Below are positions 1 through 9,654 of a DNA stretch of 32,590 nucleotides, piece by piece; the stretch's first letter is position 1, and every line of letters begins with the position of its first letter. The notes beneath the pieces are model-generated. The model made no database searches and was not told where the DNA came from. It saw nothing but the letters and a program-made list of their open reading frames with translations. The DNA is from an uncultured Eubacterium sp. (GTDB lineage: Bacteria > Bacillota > Clostridia > Lachnospirales > Lachnospiraceae): positions 1 through 32,590 of the forward strand of contig CAMEWO010000026.1 in assembly GCA_945946665.1 (NCBI GenBank). Reading direction: 5' to 3'. A program made the position numbers and the translations under genes.

Positions 1-32
1 ATGAAGATAAATTGTAAGCTGCTGAATACCAT
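1..32 (-). CDS. Start of a probable MBOAT-family O-acyltransferase (partial, runs off window)
   Basis: Only the first ten codons are inside the window: an ATG at 32 on the minus strand followed by a reading that gives MVFSSLQFIF. The pattern MVFSSLxFxF is the usual amino terminus of AlgI/DltB-type membrane-bound O-acyltransferases in Firmicutes, where it begins the first membrane helix. A purine-rich GGTGGTGTGG lies just upstream and could serve as the ribosome site. It is separated from the upstream minus-strand genes by a strong terminator at 109-143. The call rests on ten residues, so it could be another membrane protein or a chance match. Confidence 0.4.
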   Translation of the reverse strand, partial: MVFSSLQFIF

Positions 33-108
33 AACCACACCACCGTTTCGCTGTTATGATATATAGATGCACGGGCGATGCAAAAGGTGACACACAAATC
101 TATTTTTG

Positions 109-143
109 CAAAAAAATCAGCGGCAAGGATTTCTCCCCGCCGC
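109..143 (-). terminator. Rho-independent terminator after the tnpV pair
   Basis: Read on the minus strand, a 10-bp stem (two G-T pairs, otherwise Watson-Crick) closes a GAAA tetraloop at 120-143 and is followed by TGA and a run of seven T. It lies 8 bases beyond the stop of the small ORF at 151-297 and before the MBOAT-like start at 32, so it isolates the two units. Confidence 0.85.
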
Positions 144-150
144 CGTGTGC

Positions 151-297
151 TTACTTATGTAGTTTTATTATAACCTCATCAACGATGTCAGTATTTCTTC
201 TCTGTGCAAACAGTTTGTTGCGGTAGGCAAGTAAGGCATTGAAGATATACCGCCGTTCCTCTGTCGTGAGGTAAAGGTAATACTTCCGCTTTCTCAT
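151..297 (-). CDS. Small unknown protein coupled to tnpV (48 aa)
   Basis: A 48-codon ORF begins MRKRKYYLYLTTEERRYIF and ends in IIKLHK. Its ATG overlaps the TGA of the tnpV-like gene (ATGA), the arrangement expected for translational coupling. It is basic at the amino end and then carries a YLYLTTEE-type motif that I recall from small unannotated proteins often found next to tnpV genes in clostridial mobile elements. No function is known to me. The tight overlap and the terminator right after it argue that it is a real gene and not a chance ORF. Confidence 0.7.
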   Translation of the reverse strand: MRKRKYYLYLTTEERRYIFNALLAYRNKLFAQRRNTDIVDEVIIKLHK

Positions 298-671
298 ACG
301 AAGATTACCTCTGTATTGACAATTTCTGTTACTCTGCTACGGATATTGTTCATCCGAGCAACCCACTCCATTTGGTTGTCTGCTTTAAGCTGTTCTGTCA
401 CGCCCTCTCGCTCTGCTATCTGCTTTACAATCCGAAAAAACTTATCCTCAGCTTGCTTGTCGAGGTCAGCGAGATAGTCGTACAGCTTGCCACTTGTCAG
501 CAGATTAGTGTAAAACACCTTTCTGTGCCGCTTAATATACCGTAAGTGTCGCTGTCCCCATACACCGATATGTTGTTCTTTTTCTTGTGGTAAGGCAAGG
601 TTAGGTAAGTAATAATCGCCCTGTAGAGTGTAGGTGATACCTGTTCTTCTGTCTGTGTAATGCTGTTTCAT
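294..671 (-). CDS. tnpV: TnpV-like transposon-encoded protein (125 aa)
   Basis: The protein starts MKQHYTDRRTGITYTLQGDY and contains the diagnostic stretch IGVWGQRHLRYIKRH, followed by YTNLLTSGKL. This is the TnpV family, small proteins carried by Tn4451-type and other clostridial mobile elements; their biochemical role is not established. I choose the ATG at 671 because GGAGG lies 8 bases upstream; a TTG at 686 would place that GGAGG inside the gene. A TATAAT at 851-856 is a possible -10. No resolvase, relaxase or integrase is in view, so this is the edge or remnant of an element lying beside the conserved ftsH cluster. Confidence 0.88.
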   Translation of the reverse strand: MKQHYTDRRTGITYTLQGDYYLPNLALPQEKEQHIGVWGQRHLRYIKRHRKVFYTNLLTSGKLYDYLADLDKQAEDKFFRIVKQIAEREGVTEQLKADNQMEWVARMNNIRSRVTEIVNTEVIFV

Positions 672-1016
672 CTTGTAATCCTCCAATATGATTGATTTTA
701 CCTACAATTCAATCATTCTGACTGATTACAAAAGCCGAAGGGAGACAACTTCCTTACGAAGCGTCTCCCTTAAGCTGTCCTTTTTCTTTAAGGTATTTTA
801 CTAATTATGGGGTGTAGCAAAATATATAATGTATTGGGGGTTTTTACGTTATTATAGTATCACGCCCGCCATCATAAGTGTTGCCAAATATGTCAAAAGT
901 TTGCAAATTTTTTTGTGCATATTATACAATTTCCATGTAATATATTAAATACATAACCATTCAGGCACCCACATAATTATTCTTCACATGCCCATAATCT
1001 CATTCCCGGTATCATA
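672..1016. other. Gene-free junction between ftsH and the tnpV fragment
   Basis: No credible gene is present. It contains a long inverted repeat (740-746 with 763-769, GGGAGAC/GTCTCCC, and an inner CTTC/GAAG) that could act as a terminator in either direction or mark an element end, a TATAAT facing tnpV at 851-856, and an AT-rich stretch at 890-960. No clear terminator for ftsH is seen. Confidence 0.5.
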
Positions 1017-2855
1017 CTACACATATCTTTTAATCTCAACGCCCTCAAACAATGCCTCAAACTCTTCCCTGTCAATCTTCTCTTTTTCAAGAAGAAGCTG
1101 TGCAGTTCTGTCAAGAATTCCACGGTAATCAGATATAATCCGCTTTGCTTTAGCATAGCAGTCATTAATAATATCCCTTACTTCATTATCAATTTCTGAA
1201 GCTATATTCTCACCATATACTCTGGTATGTCCGAAATCTCTTCCAATAAATACTTCATCACTGTCATTGTCATAATTGATTAAGCCCAGCTTTGAAGAAA
1301 ATCCATATTTGGTAACCATATCTCTTGCGGTAGATGTAGCCTGTTTGATATCCTGTGAAGCACCTGTGGTAATATCATCAAATACAAGTTCCTCAGCCAC
1401 ACGTCCTCCAAGAGACACAATAATATCCTGAAGCATCTTGCCCTTGGTATTAAACATCTCATCCCGTTCAGGAAGAGGCATGGTATATCCCGCAGCACCC
1501 ATTCCTGTAGGAATGATAGAAACAGAATGGACTGGTCCTACATCTGGCAGAACATGGAATAATATAGCATGACCTGACTCGTGGAATGCTGTAATCTTCT
1601 TCTCTTTGTCAGATATAACTTTGCTCTTTCTCTCTGTTCCAATTCCAACTTTAATAAATGCACGGCTCACATCATCATTAGATATGAACTTTCTGCCGTC
1701 TCTGGCAGCATTGATTGCAGCCTCATTCAGAAGGTTTTCCAGATCAGCACCTGTAAATCCTGCTGTTGTTCTGGAAAGGGAATCTAAATCAACATCATCC
1801 CCAAGAGGCTTCTTAGCAGAATGAACATTCAGTATCTCAAGTCTTCCCTTAACATCTGGTCTTCCCACAACAATCTTTCTGTCAAATCGTCCTGGTCTTA
1901 ATATAGCAGGGTCAAGAATATCAACCCTGTTAGTTGCAGCCATTACAATAATACCCTCATTAACTGAAAAACCGTCCATCTCAACCAGCATCTGGTTAAG
2001 AGTCTGCTCACGTTCATCATGGCCGCCGCCCATTCCAGTTCCTCGTCTTCTTGCAACAGCATCAATCTCATCAATAAATACAATACATGGGGAATTCTTC
2101 TTGGCGTCCTCAAACAGGTCCCTTACTCTGGATGCACCTACACCCACAAACATTTCCACAAAATCTGAACCTGATATTGAAAAGAATGGAACTCCCGCTT
2201 CTCCAGCTACTGCCTTTGCCAGAAGAGTTTTACCCGTTCCTGGAGGACCAGTAAGAATAACGCCCTTAGGGATTCTTGCACCGAGATTAGTGTACTTAAC
2301 AGGATCCTTTAAGAAATCCACAATCTCTTCCAGCTCTTCCTTTTCTTCCTCAAGACCTGCCACATCCTTGAATGTAACACGATTCTCATCGCCATTCATA
2401 AGTCTGGCTCTGCTCTTTCCAAAATTCATCATCTTGGAATTGCTTCCGCCTGCCGCCTGTCTGTTGGTAATCATAACAATAAACATTATTACAACAAATG
2501 CAACTCCCACTACAACAGCAACAATAAGCCATATATTCTGTCTCTTAACGTCTGATAAGGAGTAAGATACATTCTTCTCCTGCAGAAGCTCCTGGTCTTT
2601 ATTAATATCCGAAGTGTACACTACCCTGGAGCGGTTTTCTCCCTCAAGCTCCACATACAGCTTTCCTGTAGGAACCTCAGAATTCTGGACTATTGTGACA
2701 GAATTGACCTTTCCATCACTTACATCTTTAACAAATGTGGCATATGAATAATCACCTGTTGATGACCTTGAACTGAAGGTTATTGCATAGATTATCATAA
2801 ATACCAGCAAAATCACAAAATATAAGCCTATTCCTCCTGATTTTCTCTTTTCCAT
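1017..2855 (-). CDS. ftsH: ATP-dependent zinc metalloprotease FtsH (612 aa)
   Basis: This is the membrane-anchored AAA+ protease that degrades misfolded and regulatory membrane or cytosolic proteins. Two membrane helices (about residues 10-27 and 108-130) flank an extracytoplasmic domain. The AAA module has Walker A GPPGTGKT at 203-210, Walker B VFIDEID at 259-265 and an arginine-finger region near 309-325. The protease site HESGH is at 425-429, with the third zinc ligand expected at Asp502 in TGASQD. The length is normal. GGAGG lies 13 bases before the ATG, which is slightly far. It is the last gene of the tilS-hpt-ftsH run, the order seen in Bacillus. Confidence 0.98.
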   Translation of the reverse strand: MEKRKSGGIGLYFVILLVFMIIYAITFSSRSSTGDYSYATFVKDVSDGKVNSVTIVQNSEVPTGKLYVELEGENRSRVVYTSDINKDQELLQEKNVSYSLSDVKRQNIWLIVAVVVGVAFVVIMFIVMITNRQAAGGSNSKMMNFGKSRARLMNGDENRVTFKDVAGLEEEKEELEEIVDFLKDPVKYTNLGARIPKGVILTGPPGTGKTLLAKAVAGEAGVPFFSISGSDFVEMFVGVGASRVRDLFEDAKKNSPCIVFIDEIDAVARRRGTGMGGGHDEREQTLNQMLVEMDGFSVNEGIIVMAATNRVDILDPAILRPGRFDRKIVVGRPDVKGRLEILNVHSAKKPLGDDVDLDSLSRTTAGFTGADLENLLNEAAINAARDGRKFISNDDVSRAFIKVGIGTERKSKVISDKEKKITAFHESGHAILFHVLPDVGPVHSVSIIPTGMGAAGYTMPLPERDEMFNTKGKMLQDIIVSLGGRVAEELVFDDITTGASQDIKQATSTARDMVTKYGFSSKLGLINYDNDSDEVFIGRDFGHTRVYGENIASEIDNEVRDIINDCYAKAKRIISDYRGILDRTAQLLLEKEKIDREEFEALFEGVEIKRYV

Positions 2856-2891
2856 TCTTATTTTTTCGCCTCCTTACCGCCATTAATATAT

Positions 2892-3419
2892 CTATTCAAA
2901 ATGAAGTACGCCAATGTATGGCAGATTCCTGTACTTCTGGTCATAGTCAAGACCATATCCAACAACGAATTCGTCTGGAATAACAAAACCGTTGTAATCC
3001 ACATCAATAGGAGCAGTTCTCCTGTCAGGTTTATCAAGGAGAGTACACACCTTAAGAGATTTAGGTTCTCTCGCCTTAAGGATAGGAACAAGCTGTGACA
3101 GAGTATTTCCTGAATCAACGATATCTTCAACAATAATTACATTGTCGCCCTTTATGTCCTCATCAAGTTCCTTCTTAATTACAACACTTCCGCTGGATTT
3201 GGTACCGCTTCCATAACTCGACACCTGCATGAAATCAAAAAGCACAGGAACTGTAAGCCTTTTGGCCAGTTCACATGTAAATATAATGCTTCCCTTAAGG
3301 ATACATACCAGTTTAACTGTCTCGCCCTGATAATCCCTGCTGATTTGCTCTGCAAGCTGTACGATTCTGTCTTCGATTTTTTCCTCAGGTATTAAAACCC
3401 TGATTTTCTCCTGACTCAT
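2892..3419 (-). CDS. hpt: Hypoxanthine phosphoribosyltransferase (175 aa)
   Basis: It transfers phosphoribose from PRPP to hypoxanthine or guanine in purine salvage. The PRPP-binding signature IIVEDIVDSGNT lies at about residues 95-106, and LKGSIIF near residue 41 is the usual loop I. I start it at MSQEKIRVLI (3419), where GGAGGAG stands six bases upstream; the frame stays open further upstream into the tilS end, but without a ribosome site. It sits 13 bp after tilS and 36 bp before ftsH, so all three are probably cotranscribed. Confidence 0.96.
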   Translation of the reverse strand: MSQEKIRVLIPEEKIEDRIVQLAEQISRDYQGETVKLVCILKGSIIFTCELAKRLTVPVLFDFMQVSSYGSGTKSSGSVVIKKELDEDIKGDNVIIVEDIVDSGNTLSQLVPILKAREPKSLKVCTLLDKPDRRTAPIDVDYNGFVIPDEFVVGYGLDYDQKYRNLPYIGVLHFE

Positions 3420-3432
3420 GTATTCTCCTCCA

Positions 3433-4920
3433 TTAACTGACACTGATTTCCAGTATTCTGTCTGTTTTGTCAGTAACATAAAACTCCTCAAATCGTCTTA
3501 CGCCAACAGCCCAGTATACCTTCTGGTCTGAAGCCAGCAAGAGGACAGTATCCCTCATACTAACAGGAATTTTCCTGTCAATAAGTTCCTGCTTCAGCCT
3601 CTTTTCGTGTCCATACTTATCAATCCTGCATCTGTCTCCTGTTTTTCTGAACCTGAAAACAAGATTATTCTTAATAATATCATAATCGAAATACTTCGTA
3701 TAGTCATTATTTTCAAAGTTTCCAAATTCTTTTTTATCAAGAACTCTCCATTTTACAGTGGTAAATCCGCCATAAACTCCCTCTGGCAATTCCACGCAGC
3801 CCTGGTTACTGTCCACCAGGGGTATTTCAACATACTGTGCTCTGGCAGTCTGTTTCCTTGCCATATCTGCCAGATAACCATCAGAGCATATAAGAATACC
3901 CTCATGGTTTCTTACAGCAGTTATCTGTCCGGGAAGATTTACCCTTTTTCCTGTATTGCAGTCCTTAAGACCACATACAGCATCAATATGATACCGGTAC
4001 AGATTCACAATATCACCATGAACATGGCAGTAAGCTCTTTTAATAAGTTCTCTTAAAATTACCAGCTCACAATCTAATTCACATTCTGGTTCACAAACCG
4101 GCTCACAGCCTGTTTCGTCACACCCCACAGCAGCAAAACATATCCGGGCAATCCCATCCCCTTTAACCAGATAACGCCTGGCAGCCTCATCAACCCGCCT
4201 CTGGACATAATCCCAGCACTCACTGCTGTCCTTAGCCAGATTATTAAGAGCCGTCTTAAGCTGGGGATTAAGCTTCTCCATAGATGGAATAAGGCAGTTC
4301 CTTACCATGTTTCTTCTATATTCATTGTCAAGATTAGTGCTGTCTGTTACATAAGAAAGTCCATTGTCCTTCAAATATGATAAAATTTCCTCCCTGGTAA
4401 CACACAAAAGAGGTCTTATTATATCACCAGACACAGCTCTCATTCCATTAAGCCCTGCCATACCACTTCCACGTATGATATGCATAAGTACAGTTTCAGC
4501 CTGGTCATCCATATGGTGGGCAACAGCGATTCTGTAATCTGTCATTCCCCTGTCAGCTGCCACCTGTCTGAAGCACCTGTATCTGGCAATTCTTCCAGCA
4601 GATTCCTGGCTTATTCCCTCCTGCTTTGCCATTTTTGGAATCTCAAGATTAAAGCATACCAGCTCTATACCCATACTGTCCGCGATTCTTTTTGCAAATG
4701 CCTCATCCCGCAGGGCTTCCTCCCCTCTGATTCCATGATTAACATGCACCGCTGTAATATGAATTCCATGTCCGATTTCTTCAATGTAGTCATGGACAAT
4801 CACAGACAATACTGAGAGGAGACACACAGAGTCAGCCCCACCAGACAGCCCTACCACAAGATTATGGCAGTCATCCAGCATTTTATATTCACTTATATAT
4901 TTATATATTTTCTTAACCAT
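3433..4920 (-). CDS. tilS: tRNA(Ile)-lysidine synthase TilS (495 aa)
   Basis: TilS ligates lysine to C34 of the CAU-anticodon isoleucine tRNA so that it reads AUA. The N-type ATP pyrophosphatase PP-loop SGGADS is at residues 26-31 and HHMDDQAET at about 135-143 is a second family motif. The carboxyl third resembles the TilS C-terminal domain. An unusual cysteine-rich stretch, with Cys at 261, 267, 272, 276, 280 and 284, lies in the linker. There is no good Shine-Dalgarno before the ATG at 4920, which follows the spoIIE stop by 15 bp; translation may depend on coupling. Confidence 0.96.
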   Translation of the reverse strand: MVKKIYKYISEYKMLDDCHNLVVGLSGGADSVCLLSVLSVIVHDYIEEIGHGIHITAVHVNHGIRGEEALRDEAFAKRIADSMGIELVCFNLEIPKMAKQEGISQESAGRIARYRCFRQVAADRGMTDYRIAVAHHMDDQAETVLMHIIRGSGMAGLNGMRAVSGDIIRPLLCVTREEILSYLKDNGLSYVTDSTNLDNEYRRNMVRNCLIPSMEKLNPQLKTALNNLAKDSSECWDYVQRRVDEAARRYLVKGDGIARICFAAVGCDETGCEPVCEPECELDCELVILRELIKRAYCHVHGDIVNLYRYHIDAVCGLKDCNTGKRVNLPGQITAVRNHEGILICSDGYLADMARKQTARAQYVEIPLVDSNQGCVELPEGVYGGFTTVKWRVLDKKEFGNFENNDYTKYFDYDIIKNNLVFRFRKTGDRCRIDKYGHEKRLKQELIDRKIPVSMRDTVLLLASDQKVYWAVGVRRFEEFYVTDKTDRILEISVS

Positions 4921-4935
4921 AGTGAGATTATATTA

Positions 4936-6042
4936 TCATTTATCATAAGTGTCAAACAGCCCCAGCACTAATACTGTCATATCATCTGATGGCTTATCCC
5001 CATTATATTTAAGGGATTTCCTCATAATTTCCTCCGCCATTGCCGCAGGTTTTTTCACTGTTATATCATTAATCAGATTCGCCATGGTTTCTTCCTTATC
5101 CACTCCCGGAATATTATCCAGGATACCATCACTTATCATCACAACATAATCTCCGTCATACAGTTTCTTGGAAACGCAGTCAAAATCCACCTTTTCCAGC
5201 ACTCCAATAGGCAGTGTTGTGGATTTAATTATCTCACACATATTTTCTCTTTTAATAAATGTGGCTGCTGCCCCCATTTTAATACATGAAAGCATACCGG
5301 CATCACAATCAATTACACTCATATCCATAGTTACAGGATTAAGCCCCTTACCGCTGCCTGATATGTACGCCGCATTGACCAGATCCAGCGCTGCCTTCTC
5401 CTTAAATCCGGCTTCGATACAATTTTCCATTAATTCTATTACAATTCTGCTCTCTGAAAATGCCTTCTTACCGCTTCCCATTCCATCTGCAATTGCAGCT
5501 GTGGTTTTTCCACATTCCAGTCTTGAAATAAGGAAATTATCCCCGTTAAAACGGCTTGTCCCCTTTCCCCGCCTGGCAACTCCGGTAAGCAGCTTAAATC
5601 TCGCTTCCCTGATAAAAAGGTAATGATGAAACTCTTCTGTCACCACACTTTCACCACTTCCAGGCATATAATACTCCTGCCCCAAAACATCATTTAATGC
5701 ATTTATAATTCTCTTAACGCTAACGCAGTTCCTTCCAATGGTTTTTGCACTTAATGCCAGCTGGACTATACCATTTTTTCCATATACAAGAGTTATGTTT
5801 TTTATCCTTATTCCAGCTAGCAGACATTTTCTAACCAGTTCTTTAGCCTTATCCTTGTCCATATCCTGGGAATACAGATTAACATTAACGCACTCTTCAA
5901 GCACGTCCGCCACCAGCAGCAGCTGTCCTGAAATCCCTGTTGATTCATAGTATGTTTCTCCCAATCTTCTGAAAGTCTTTGCCGTCTCCTCTATTTTGTT
6001 AAATGAGTATTCCAGCGCATAGTTATTAATATCCTCTTTCAT
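4936..6042 (-). CDS. spoIIE: SpoIIE-type PP2C phosphatase, short form without membrane domain (368 aa)
   Basis: SpoIIE dephosphorylates SpoIIAA to activate sigma-F in the forespore. The visible part holds the PP2C metal-binding motifs: DGMGSG at 186-191, SDGI at 304-307 and SDDMTV at 352-357. Bacillus SpoIIE is about 800 residues with ten membrane helices; here no hydrophobic helix is evident and only a regulatory-plus-phosphatase portion exists. Position next to tilS, hpt and ftsH supports orthology. The start at 6042 has AAAGGTG eight bases upstream; starts at 6108 and 6120 would lie in or upstream of the -10 box of the candidate promoter at 6107-6139, so they are unlikely. It could instead be a SpoIIE paralogue. 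Confidence 0.85.
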   Translation of the reverse strand: MKEDINNYALEYSFNKIEETAKTFRRLGETYYESTGISGQLLLVADVLEECVNVNLYSQDMDKDKAKELVRKCLLAGIRIKNITLVYGKNGIVQLALSAKTIGRNCVSVKRIINALNDVLGQEYYMPGSGESVVTEEFHHYLFIREARFKLLTGVARRGKGTSRFNGDNFLISRLECGKTTAAIADGMGSGKKAFSESRIVIELMENCIEAGFKEKAALDLVNAAYISGSGKGLNPVTMDMSVIDCDAGMLSCIKMGAAATFIKRENMCEIIKSTTLPIGVLEKVDFDCVSKKLYDGDYVVMISDGILDNIPGVDKEETMANLINDITVKKPAAMAEEIMRKSLKYNGDKPSDDMTVLVLGLFDTYDK

Positions 6043-6106
6043 ATATACCACACCTTTCTTCCAGAATGTGAGGCTTAAAATATTGGCCTCTTTATCATGA
6101 TGTTCC

Positions 6107-6139
6107 ATTATAACCCACACGTCCTGCGAAAAAGGTCAA
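6107..6139 (-). promoter_or_regulatory. Candidate Spo0A-activated promoter of spoIIE (21-bp spacer)
   Basis: On the minus strand TTGACC (6134-6139) and TATAAT (6107-6112) are separated by exactly 21 bases. Immediately after the -35, TTTTTCGCA (6125-6133) matches 7 of 9 positions of the Spo0A box TTTGTCGAA. Bacillus spoIIE and spoIIG promoters are known for 21-22 bp spacers and Spo0A~P activation, so both spacing and location fit. Confidence 0.65.
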
Positions 6140-6149
6140 TTTGTGCAAC

Positions 6150-6188
6150 AAAAAAATCATACATCTGCTTTCGCAAAATGTATGATTT
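6150..6188 (-). terminator. Rho-independent terminator after divIC
   Basis: The minus strand reads an 11-bp perfect stem (AAATCATACAT with ATGTATGATTT) and then seven T. It begins right after the divIC stop codon and separates the yabP-yabQ-divIC unit from spoIIE, which therefore needs its own promoter. Confidence 0.9.
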
Positions 6189-6515
6189 CTAATCCTGTGG
6201 TTTTACCAGAATTTCATCAGGATATATAAGTCCGAACTTATTCTTGGCAGTCTCCTCATAGAACTTCTTGGTCTGTACGTACTTGCTGTAGTCTTCCAGC
6301 TTCTCCTTGCGCTTCTGCTGCTCCTCAAGTTGCTGTTCCAACTGGGCTTTCTGTGTTTCATACTCAGCATTCTTTGCAGCCATTGACCTCTTTCCGCTCC
6401 ACACTGCAATTCCAAGAACCAGCACAAGAACAATGGCTATAGACAATACTATCCTATTGGACCATTTTTGTTTTTTCGCGCGCCTGTTACGCTCCCACTT
6501 TGATTCAATAACCAT
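6189..6515 (-). CDS. divIC: Septum formation initiator DivIC/FtsL family (108 aa)
   Basis: A small bitopic division protein: a basic cytoplasmic tail (residues 1-20), one membrane helix (about 22-40) and an extracytoplasmic coiled coil rich in Gln, Glu and Lys (about 48-80). DivIC joins FtsL and DivIB at the septum and helps bring in septal peptidoglycan synthases. GAGAGGG stands five bases before the ATG and the yabQ stop is one base away, so the gene is in the yabP-yabQ unit as in Bacillus. Confidence 0.9.
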   Translation of the reverse strand: MVIESKWERNRRAKKQKWSNRIVLSIAIVLVLVLGIAVWSGKRSMAAKNAEYETQKAQLEQQLEEQQKRKEKLEDYSKYVQTKKFYEETAKNKFGLIYPDEILVKPQD

Positions 6516-6516
6516 G

Positions 6517-6903
6517 TTAACCCTCTCTTCCTATACGTATTTTAACCACTGTGGCAAACTTTTTCAATGGTTTAATAAGGAATTTCAAAAATCTGGTAAC
6601 ATATTTAAGATAAATCTTACCAAGAGATACCCTGTATATTCCGGCTCCACAACACAATCCGGCTATAATGTAGCCCCGTAATCCTCCATTAGTATCATAA
6701 TAGAAAGTTACATAAGCGTGAAGAGTTATAAATATCCAGAAAATAATGTCCTCCACAGCAATCCACAGTACCTTTCTGTGAGGAAAAACCCTCCTTATTA
6801 TCCTCAGGGTATCATATATAAATCCGTACACCATGCCTAAGAATACAGATACAAGAAGGATAACCAGCTCACCTCTTACAGATTCACTTAAGAAGCCTTC
6901 CAA
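6517..6903 (-). CDS. yabQ: Spore cortex protein YabQ (128 aa, TTG start)
   Basis: YabQ is a mother-cell membrane protein needed for spore cortex formation in Bacillus. The sequence has hydrophobic helices at about 12-31 (ELVILLVSVFLGMVYGFIYD) and in the region WIAVEDIIFWIFITLHAYVTF, then a basic carboxyl end. I choose the TTG at 6903 because AAGGGAG lies nine bases upstream and because it overlaps the end of yabP by 20 bp; an earlier start would bury most of a second ORF within yabP. It ends one base before divIC. Confidence 0.88.
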   Translation of the reverse strand: MEGFLSESVRGELVILLVSVFLGMVYGFIYDTLRIIRRVFPHRKVLWIAVEDIIFWIFITLHAYVTFYYDTNGGLRGYIIAGLCCGAGIYRVSLGKIYLKYVTRFLKFLIKPLKKFATVVKIRIGREG

Positions 6904-7171
6904 GCAGTGATTCTCCCTTCTTATCTGCCTCTGAAGCCTTAGAATACTCCATGGAATGGATTTCCCCATCTATATCCAGTTCACCCTTATCAACTGTAAG
7001 CCTGCTTACATGAAGGTTAGAGCCTTTGATGGTTATGACTCCATAATCTGTTTCAAGAAGTACCTTATTCAGGTCAAAAGAGATAACATCTGTTATCCCC
7101 GTCATTTCCATTCTGCTCCTGTTCTCCATTGTAACTCTGTGCTGCTGCCTTGGTTTTAACCTTTCTTCCAT
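6884..7171 (-). CDS. yabP: Sporulation protein YabP (95 aa)
   Basis: YabP is a mother-cell protein required for cortex assembly. The sequence has the family core MTGITDVISFDLNKVLLETDYG and IKGSNLHVSRL, then DIDGEI. Two starts are possible: ATG at 7183 without a ribosome site and ATG at 7171 preceded by GGAGG at five bases; I prefer the second. A sigma-E-like promoter ends close upstream. The gene overlaps yabQ by 20 bp. Confidence 0.9.
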   Translation of the reverse strand: MEERLKPRQQHRVTMENRSRMEMTGITDVISFDLNKVLLETDYGVITIKGSNLHVSRLTVDKGELDIDGEIHSMEYSKASEADKKGESLLGRLLK

Positions 7172-7206
7172 CTGCTCCTCCATACTTTATGTACTATAAG
7201 TACTAT

Positions 7207-7235
7207 AATGTATGTCCGAAAGCACTGATTTATGC
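7207..7235 (-). promoter_or_regulatory. Candidate sigma-E promoter of yabP-yabQ-divIC
   Basis: The minus strand reads GCATAAA (7229-7235), 14 bases, then CATACATT (7207-7214). CATACANT is the sigma-E -10 consensus and the -35 agrees in five of seven positions with the correct spacing. It starts three bases past the rqcP stop, and yabP is a sigma-E gene in Bacillus. Confidence 0.7.
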
Positions 7236-7238
7236 AAA

Positions 7239-7478
7239 TCACATATAGGTGAACATTTCAGAAGCATCGTCCTTCTTTACAGTTTCCTTCACATTCGTAA
7301 CCTTAACCTTTACATTCCTGTTACCAAACTGGATTTCAATTTCATCTCCAACCTTAACCTCTGTGGATGCCTTGGCAACCTTTCCGTTAATAATAACCCT
7401 GCCTGCATCACAGGCATCATTTGCCACTGTTCTTCTCTTAATAAGACGTGAAACCTTAAGATATTTGTCTAATCTCAT
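7239..7478 (-). CDS. rqcP: RNA-binding S4 protein RqcP/YabO (79 aa)
   Basis: A single S4 domain (MRLDKYLKVSRLIKRRTVA to about residue 50) with a short tail. The Bacillus orthologue RqcP binds stalled 50S subunits with RqcH and drives alanine tailing of incomplete chains in ribosome quality control. AAGGAGG is four bases before the ATG. A strong terminator (7497-7533) stands directly upstream, between this gene and hup, so its expression may rely on readthrough or on an internal promoter. It lies next to yabP, as in Bacillus. Confidence 0.92.
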   Translation of the reverse strand: MRLDKYLKVSRLIKRRTVANDACDAGRVIINGKVAKASTEVKVGDEIEIQFGNRNVKVKVTNVKETVKKDDASEMFTYM

Positions 7479-7496
7479 AAATCCTCCTTAAAAGTG

Positions 7497-7533
7497 AAAA
7501 AAGGCCATGAATGCCTCGGCATACATGACCTTT
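7497..7533 (-). terminator. Terminator between hup and rqcP
   Basis: On the minus strand a stem of about 15 bp (AAAGGTCATG with CATGGCCTTT plus an inner TATGC/GCATT) closes on a small loop and is followed by six T. It lies 23 bases after the hup stop and 18 bases before the rqcP ATG. Confidence 0.88.
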
Positions 7534-7555
7534 AACCTCATCAATCAAGCTAAAA

Positions 7556-7834
7556 TTACTTCTTGTTAACAGTTTCCTTTAAAGCCTTACCAGCCTTGAA
7601 CTTTGGAGCCTTGCAAGCTGGAATCTTGATAGCCTTACCAGTCTGTGGGTTCTTACCTGTTCTAGCGTTTCTCTTAGCTACCTCAAATGTACCGAAGCCA
7701 ACTAACTGAACCTTCTCACCCTTCTTTAACTCCTCAGTAACAACGTCGATGAATGCCTTCAATGCCTTCTCGCTGTCCTTCTTTGTTAACTCTGTCTTTT
7801 CTGCAATTGCTGCAACTAACTCAGTCTTATTCAT
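7556..7834 (-). CDS. hup: DNA-binding protein HU (92 aa)
   Basis: Classic bacterial HU: MNKTELVAAIAEKTELTKKD at the start, the GFGTFEVAKRNARTGKNPQTG beta-arm segment with its intercalating proline, and a lysine-rich end. It is a dimeric nucleoid protein that bends DNA. GAGGAG precedes the ATG by six to eight bases and a consensus promoter is placed 55 bp upstream. It is followed by its own terminator, so it is probably transcribed mainly alone and strongly. Confidence 0.97.
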   Translation of the reverse strand: MNKTELVAAIAEKTELTKKDSEKALKAFIDVVTEELKKGEKVQLVGFGTFEVAKRNARTGKNPQTGKAIKIPACKAPKFKAGKALKETVNKK

Positions 7835-7888
7835 TATTTATCTCCTCAATAGGTATATATTTGTTGGAATGACCCCCAACTAAATTAA

Positions 7889-7917
7889 TATATATACTTT
7901 TTCTTCCAGTTTGTCAA
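7889..7917 (-). promoter_or_regulatory. Sigma-A promoter of hup
   Basis: The minus strand reads TTGACA (7912-7917), 17 bases, then TATATA (7889-7894), about 55 bp before the hup start. The -35 is perfect. Confidence 0.7.
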
Positions 7918-7993
7918 TAGAAAAAGCCTTTTTTCAAGGGTTCTCATCCATTTTTATATTATTAAGATAAGATGTATTCTTAAAGCATGGTAA

Positions 7994-9637
<1,644 letters not shown>

Positions 9638-9654
9638 CTAAATTTACTTTCTCA

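Noticed and set aside
7919-7944. Terminator between groEL and hup
   Set aside because: CCTT/AAGG gives only a 4-bp stem with a C-C mismatch beside the T run; too weak to call without a transcript end.
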